A stretch of 64,000 nucleotides of DNA from DATJLY01 sp963773665 (GTDB taxonomy: Bacteria; Pseudomonadota; Alphaproteobacteria; ATCC43930; CGMCC-115725). A program made the translations under genes and the position numbers. The stretch is from the NCBI GenBank assembly GCA_963773665.1, contig CAVZBZ010000002.1, forward strand, positions 1,054,001-1,118,000, read 5' to 3'. The notes below the pieces were generated by a model. That model had not been told where the DNA came from. It saw only the letters and a list, made by a program, of their open reading frames with translations, and ran no database searches. Shown here piece after piece: positions 60,197 to 64,000 of the stretch (its first letter is position 1; every line of letters starts with the position of its first letter).

Positions 60197-60436
60197 ATGA
60201 GTCCGCTGGCCAAGGCCAAAGGCTGGGAAGATCGCGCGCGCCTCTATCTCAAGGCCGAGATCAAGCGCGCCGATATCACCTATGAGGAATTGGCCGAACG
60301 GCTCAAGAGCCACGGCATCAACGAGAACGCCGCGTCGATCGCCAACAAGCTCGCGCGCGGCACTTTTTCCGCGACCTTCATGCTCGCGTGCATGGCGGCG
60401 CTGGAACTGGAAGGCATGCGGCTGGAGGATTTGTAA
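60197..60436 (+). CDS. DUF6471-like small protein
   Basis: 79 residues: WEDRARLYLKAEIKRADITY, EELAERLKSHGINENAASIA, NKLARGTFSATFMLACMAAL, ELEGMRLEDL. It is a compact all-helical protein with a Cro/XRE-like helix-turn-helix look (EELAERLKSHG...SIANKLARG). This fits DUF6471, whose role is not known to me. Divergent from the transposase with three repeated sites between them, it is a good candidate for an autoregulator. Confidence 0.8.
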   Translation: MSPLAKAKGWEDRARLYLKAEIKRADITYEELAERLKSHGINENAASIANKLARGTFSATFMLACMAALELEGMRLEDL

Positions 60437-60448
60437 CCGCCGCTTTGG

Positions 60449-61210
60449 CTAATTCTTCTTTGGTATCAGCCCCTCGCGCCGCACTCGCGGTTGCCCGTTA
60501 TCTACGGTGACGGTCACTGAGAGGTTGTCTCGGTATTCTTCGCGACGCCGAAACGCCAAGATGAGTTGAAATTCGGCAATCATCGGGTCGGGCGTCATAG
60601 GCACGCTGTCGCGTTCCGGCAACCATTTGAAATGGGTGTCGGCGTAAATCAAAATGTCTCTTCCTTTGAGCTGTACCATTTGATCCGTGAGGACCGCGCG
60701 TATTTCGTCCGCTTCCCGGGCTGGGGGGCGTTTCCTCGGCTGGGCCTTGTCGCTCATGACACAGCGCAGCGTTGTGCACAAAGTTTCGACAATGGCACGC
60801 GTCGCGTCATCGAGACCGGCCGTAGAGTGAACCACGATTACCTCTTGATCTAGCGCCCGATCAAAGAGTTCTGCCGCCGTGGTTATCTGGGGCATTGCGA
60901 TTTCGCTCATGCGCGGTTCAATTACGGGCGCGTCGAGGGCGCCCCATTCGTATTTCTGTATCGGCGCTGGCGGCTTCGCCGCGAGACCCACTGTGACGTG
61001 ATCGACGCGCCGAGCGAGACGGGGCCGCACGGCAAGGTCGTAAAACAATGCGAGCGCCGAAATGGCGGCCACACCCGCGCCGCCCCAGAAGAGGCCGCGC
61101 CAGAGGGCGATGGGCGCTTCAGGGTATGCGAGCGGAAGAGCCATGGCTGCTATTGTGCCCCCTATGCCTACAGCGACGCCCGCCAGCGCGACACGATCTT
61201 CCGTCCGCAT
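60449..61210 (-). CDS. Membrane protein of unknown function
   Basis: 253 residues. Two N-terminal membrane spans (VALAGVAVGIGGTIAAMALP and GLFWGGAGVAAISALALFYD), then a long soluble part with a strand/helix pattern (QEVIVVHSTAGLDDATRAIV; DILIYADTHFKWLPERDSVP) and a basic C-terminus. No family recognised. Its ends lie 12 bases from the DUF6471-like gene and 61 bases from the palindrome, so it borders the accessory patch. Confidence 0.6.
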   Translation of the reverse strand: MRTEDRVALAGVAVGIGGTIAAMALPLAYPEAPIALWRGLFWGGAGVAAISALALFYDLAVRPRLARRVDHVTVGLAAKPPAPIQKYEWGALDAPVIEPRMSEIAMPQITTAAELFDRALDQEVIVVHSTAGLDDATRAIVETLCTTLRCVMSDKAQPRKRPPAREADEIRAVLTDQMVQLKGRDILIYADTHFKWLPERDSVPMTPDPMIAEFQLILAFRRREEYRDNLSVTVTVDNGQPRVRREGLIPKKN

Positions 61211-61270
61211 GGCGCGATATTACCCAACTGCCAGCGGGAGTTGTGTGCGGGATGATCGAGATGTTGGAGG

Positions 61271-61294
61271 CCGCCACGAGATATCTCGTGGCGG
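61271..61294. repeat. Perfect 24-bp palindrome downstream of infC
   Basis: CCGCCACGAGAT followed by its exact reverse complement. It lies 17 bases beyond the infC stop on the minus strand. A transcript could form a ten-base stem with an AUAU centre, but no T-tract follows on either strand, so it is not a standard terminator. It could be a dimeric protein site or a leftover insertion boundary. Confidence 0.6.
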
Positions 61295-61310
61295 GTGCTA
61301 GGTAATACCG

Positions 61311-61847
61311 TTATTTCGGCGACAGCACCATGGTCATCTGGCGGCCCTCCATGCGCGGGTGCTGCTCGATCTTGGCGAGCTTGTCGAGGTCGTCGCGCAC
61401 GCGCATCAGCACGTTCATGCCGATCTCCTGGTGCGCCAGCTCGCGGCCGCGAAAGCGCATGGTCACCTTGACCTTGTCGCCCTCCTCGATGAATTTCAGC
61501 ATGCTGCGCATCTTGACGTCGTAGTCGTGGTCGTCGATGCCGGGGCGCAGCTTGATCTCCTTGACCTCGATGATCTTTTGCTTCTTGCGCGCCTCGTTCT
61601 TTTTCTTCTGCTCCTCGTATTTGAACTTGCCGAAATCGAGGATTTTTACGACCGGTGGATCGGCCGCGGCGGCCACTTCGACGAGATCGAGCCCGGCTTC
61701 GGTCGCTCGCGTGAGGGCATCGTTCCGGTTGACGACCCCCACCATCTCTCCGCGCTCGTCGATGAGCCGCACCTTGAGCGCGTTGATTTCCTGGTTGACG
61801 CGCGGCCCCTCCCGGGTCGGCGACGCCGGCTGAATGGTTCTGGCGAT
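61311..61847 (-). CDS. infC: Translation initiation factor IF-3, apparent AUC start
   Basis: 178 residues. The family's N-terminal block PASPTREGPRVNQEINALKV lies upstream of any ATG or GTG. AGGAGG is followed, after six bases, by ATC at 61847, giving a normal length (M-ARTIQPASPTREG...). A GTG start at 61772 would remove this conserved part. The body is typical: VRLIDERGEMVGVVNRNDAL, KFKYEEQKKKNEARKKQKII, and VKVTMRFRGRELAHQEIGMN. IF-3 controls start-codon choice, and infC often uses a rare start to self-regulate. Follows thrS by 37 bases. Confidence 0.93.
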   Translation of the reverse strand: MARTIQPASPTREGPRVNQEINALKVRLIDERGEMVGVVNRNDALTRATEAGLDLVEVAAAADPPVVKILDFGKFKYEEQKKKNEARKKQKIIEVKEIKLRPGIDDHDYDVKMRSMLKFIEEGDKVKVTMRFRGRELAHQEIGMNVLMRVRDDLDKLAKIEQHPRMEGRQMTMVLSPK

Positions 61848-61884
61848 CTGGCACCTCCTTGCCTGTTAACGCTAACGCCCCGCC

Positions 61885-63816
61885 TTACCCGGCAGGGATC
61901 GCAGCCTCCGATTTCAATTTAGCGATGGCCTCTGCGAGCGCAACGGTTTCTTGCGCGCCGCCGCCCAAGGGGCGCAGCGCCACCGTCCGCGTCTCGGCCT
62001 CGCGCCGCCCGACGACGACCAGCACGGGTATCTTCGCGAGTGAGTGCTCGCGCACCTTGTAATTGATCTTTTCGTTCGTGAGATCGGCCTCGGCGCGCAA
62101 GCCCGCTTCGGCCAGCGCTTCCAGCACCTCGCCGGCATAGGCGTCGGCGTCCGAGGTGATGGTGAGCACTTTCGCCTGCACCGGCGCGAGCCAGGGCGGA
62201 AAGCGCCCGGCATGATGCTCGATCAGGATGGCGATGAAGCGCTCGAACGAGCCCAGGATCGCGCGGTGCAGCATGACCGGGCGGTGGCGCTGTCCGTCCT
62301 CGCCGATATATGTGGCGTCGAGCCGCTCGGGCAGCACGAAATCGACCTGGAGCGTGCCGCACTGCCAGTCGCGGCCCAAGGCATCGCGCAGCACGAATTC
62401 GAGCTTCGGGCCATAGAACGCGCCCTCGCCCGGATTGAGCGTGTACTCGAGGCCGGCAGCATCGCAGGCCGCTTTGAGCGCCGCCTCGGCGCGGTCCCAC
62501 ACATCGTCGCTGCCGGCGCGCACGGCCGGCCGGTCGGAGAATTTGACCGTCACCTCGGTGAAGCCGAAATCGCGATAGACGCTGCGCAGCAGGTCGCAGA
62601 AGGCGATGCTTTCGCCGGTGATCTGATCCTCGGTGCAGAAAATATGCGCGTCGTCCTGGGTGAAGGCCCGGACGCGCATGATGCCGTGCAGCGCGCCCGA
62701 CGGCTCGTTCCGGTGGCAGGCGCCGAACTCGGCCATCCTGAGCGGCAGCTCGCGATAAGAGTGAAGCTGCTGCCGGAAGATCATGACGTGGCACGGACAG
62801 CTCATCGGCTTCACGGCAAGCACGCGCCCGCCGTCCTCGTCGGCCACGGTGAACATGTGCTGGCGGAATTTCTCCCAGTGGCCCGACGCCTCCCACAGCG
62901 AGCGATCCACCAGCTGCGGCGTGTGCACCTCGACATATCCCGCGCGCTCGAGGCGGCGGCGGATGTAGGTCTCGATGGTGCGGTAGAGCGTCCAGCCCTT
63001 GGGGTGCCAGAACACGCTGCCGGCGGCTTCCTCCTGCAAGTGGAAAAGGCCCAGCTCGCGGCCGAGGCGGCGGTGGTCGCGCTTTTCCGCCTCCTCGATC
63101 TGGAAGAGATATTGCTTCAGGTCCTTCTCGCTCGCCCACGCCGTGCCGTAAACGCGTTGCAGCTGCGCGTTCTTCGCATCGCCGCGCCAATAGGCGCCCG
63201 CCACCTTGGTGAGCCGGAAGGCGTGGCCGAGTTTTCCCGTGCTCGGCAGATGCGGCCCGGCGCAGAGATCGACGAAGCCGCCCTGGCGATAGAGGCTGAT
63301 CGCCTCGTCCTTGGGGATTTCGTGGATCCACTCGGCCTTGTATTTCTCGCCGAGCGCGGCAAAGAAATCGACCGCCGCGTCGCGCTCCCATTCCTCGCGC
63401 GCGATGGGCTCGTCGCGCTCGACGATCTCGTGCATGCGCGCCTCGATCTTGCCGAGGTCCTCGGGCGTGAACGGCGTGTCGCGTGCGAAATCGTAATAGA
63501 AGCCCGTCTCGGTCGCCGGGCCGAACGTGACTTGCGTTTCGGGATAAAGCTCCTTCACCGCCTCGGCCATGACGTGCGCGGCGTCGTGGCGGATGATATC
63601 GAGCGCTTCCGGCTGGTCGCGCGTCAGGATGGCGATCTTGGCGTCACGATCTATGGCGGCGCTCAAGTCCTTGACCGCGCCGTCGATCTTGATCGCAACC
63701 GCGGCCTTGGCGAGCCCGGGCCCGATCGCCCGCGCGATCGCCGTACCGGTGACGCCGCGGTCGAAGGTGCGCGCGGAACCGTCGGGCAGCGTGACCCTGA
63801 TTTGCGGATCGCTCAT
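61885..63816 (-). CDS. thrS: Threonine-tRNA ligase
   Basis: 643 residues. Domains in order: N-terminal TGS (VTLPDGSARTFDRGVTG), editing domain with HDAAHVMAEAVKELYP, class II catalytic core with zinc Cys/His in PMSCPCHVMIF, motif 2 FGACHRNEPSGALHGIMRVR followed by AFTQDDAHIF, motif 3 region HRAILGSFERFIAILIEHHA, and the C-terminal anticodon-binding domain with VVGRREAETRTVALRPLGGG. Charges tRNA-Thr. It precedes infC, the common order. Confidence 0.96.
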   Translation of the reverse strand: MSDPQIRVTLPDGSARTFDRGVTGTAIARAIGPGLAKAAVAIKIDGAVKDLSAAIDRDAKIAILTRDQPEALDIIRHDAAHVMAEAVKELYPETQVTFGPATETGFYYDFARDTPFTPEDLGKIEARMHEIVERDEPIAREEWERDAAVDFFAALGEKYKAEWIHEIPKDEAISLYRQGGFVDLCAGPHLPSTGKLGHAFRLTKVAGAYWRGDAKNAQLQRVYGTAWASEKDLKQYLFQIEEAEKRDHRRLGRELGLFHLQEEAAGSVFWHPKGWTLYRTIETYIRRRLERAGYVEVHTPQLVDRSLWEASGHWEKFRQHMFTVADEDGGRVLAVKPMSCPCHVMIFRQQLHSYRELPLRMAEFGACHRNEPSGALHGIMRVRAFTQDDAHIFCTEDQITGESIAFCDLLRSVYRDFGFTEVTVKFSDRPAVRAGSDDVWDRAEAALKAACDAAGLEYTLNPGEGAFYGPKLEFVLRDALGRDWQCGTLQVDFVLPERLDATYIGEDGQRHRPVMLHRAILGSFERFIAILIEHHAGRFPPWLAPVQAKVLTITSDADAYAGEVLEALAEAGLRAEADLTNEKINYKVREHSLAKIPVLVVVGRREAETRTVALRPLGGGAQETVALAEAIAKLKSEAAIPAG

Positions 63817-63827
63817 CTCTGGGCGAT

Positions 63828-64000
63828 TTACCCGAAGGACAGCGTCGCGGCAACCTCCTCCACGCCGAGCGCCGCAAGATCGGCACGGCGCAGGATGGTG
63901 ACGCGAGGCCCGCGCGGCGCGGTCAGCTCCGGATCGGACGCGGCGGAATAGAGCACCGTCGCCGCGGCGCCGCCCGCCACGACGAGATGCATGGGGCCGG
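63828..64000 (-). CDS. 3' end of an unknown gene, cut by the window edge
   Basis: The minus strand reads MHLVVAGGAAATVLYSAASD, PELTAPRGPRVTILRRADLA, ALGVEEVAATLSFG and a stop at 63828. The first Met shown may be internal. The sequence is Ala/Val-rich without a domain I recognise. It lies just upstream of thrS on the same strand. Confidence 0.45.
   Translation of the reverse strand, partial: GPMHLVVAGGAAATVLYSAASDPELTAPRGPRVTILRRADLAALGVEEVAATLSFG

Overview
The window is very GC-rich bacterial chromosome. The thrS-infC and rpmI-rplT-pheS-pheT genes, the many Bug/TctC-type solute-binding proteins, and the style of the small intergenic inverted repeats point to an alphaproteobacterium, probably a Hyphomicrobiales-type soil organism. 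The exact lineage cannot be fixed from sequence alone.

Layout. 1-6.2 kb: the end of a CoxL/xanthine-dehydrogenase-type molybdoenzyme (frameshifted), a methyltransferase, a frameshifted membrane-anchored protein, a GNAT acetyltransferase, a small lipoprotein and a VOC protein. 6.2-16.5 kb: a signalling block bounded by transposase and kinase remnants. It holds two stand-alone receivers, a REC-kinase-REC hybrid kinase (frameshifted) and a 2,124-residue soluble poly-HAMP hybrid kinase with three C-terminal receivers, built on eleven 276-bp repeats. 16.8-22.8 kb: tRNA-Leu(UAA), a CinA-like protein, methionine aminopeptidase, RadC, a Pro/Ala-rich membrane protein, purB and a DUF2784 protein. 22.8-25.4 kb: an orphan ABC-type binding protein, a SHOCT protein and a VapBC-like toxin-antitoxin pair.

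25.5-49 kb: a large catabolic region. It contains two Rieske oxygenases, two LLM-type flavin oxidoreductases, an Ldh-family dehydrogenase, a CocE hydrolase, an alpha/beta hydrolase, an amidohydrolase, a ThDP enzyme, a TauD-type oxygenase, a cupin, a MetE-like protein and a GMC oxidoreductase. It also has three TctC receptors and one apparent TctA-TctB fusion permease. The parts suggest uptake and oxidative breakdown of aromatic or other organic acids, but no substrate can be assigned. No transcription regulator is visible in it. An intact-looking IS630-type element sits in the few bases between two convergent genes at 46.4-47.4 kb.

49.1-51.2 kb is an accessory patch of small unknown genes. 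Between them lies a non-coding stretch with a promoter-like sequence, a chain of nine stem-loops, an exposed CCUCCUU and a U-tailed terminator: a candidate structured RNA and the most interesting item in the window. 51.2-55.7 kb: GYD protein, pheT, pheS, rplT, rpmI. 55.8-61.3 kb: a VOC protein with a signal-less binding-protein-like protein, then accessory genes including an IS1595-type transposase divergent from a DUF6471-like protein, with three similar TATC...GATA elements in the shared promoter region. 61.3-64 kb: infC (apparent AUC start), thrS, and the end of an unknown gene.

Three otherwise well-conserved genes (near 261, 3490 and 9161) each contain a single-base frameshift. Either the assembly has indel errors or these genes are decaying.
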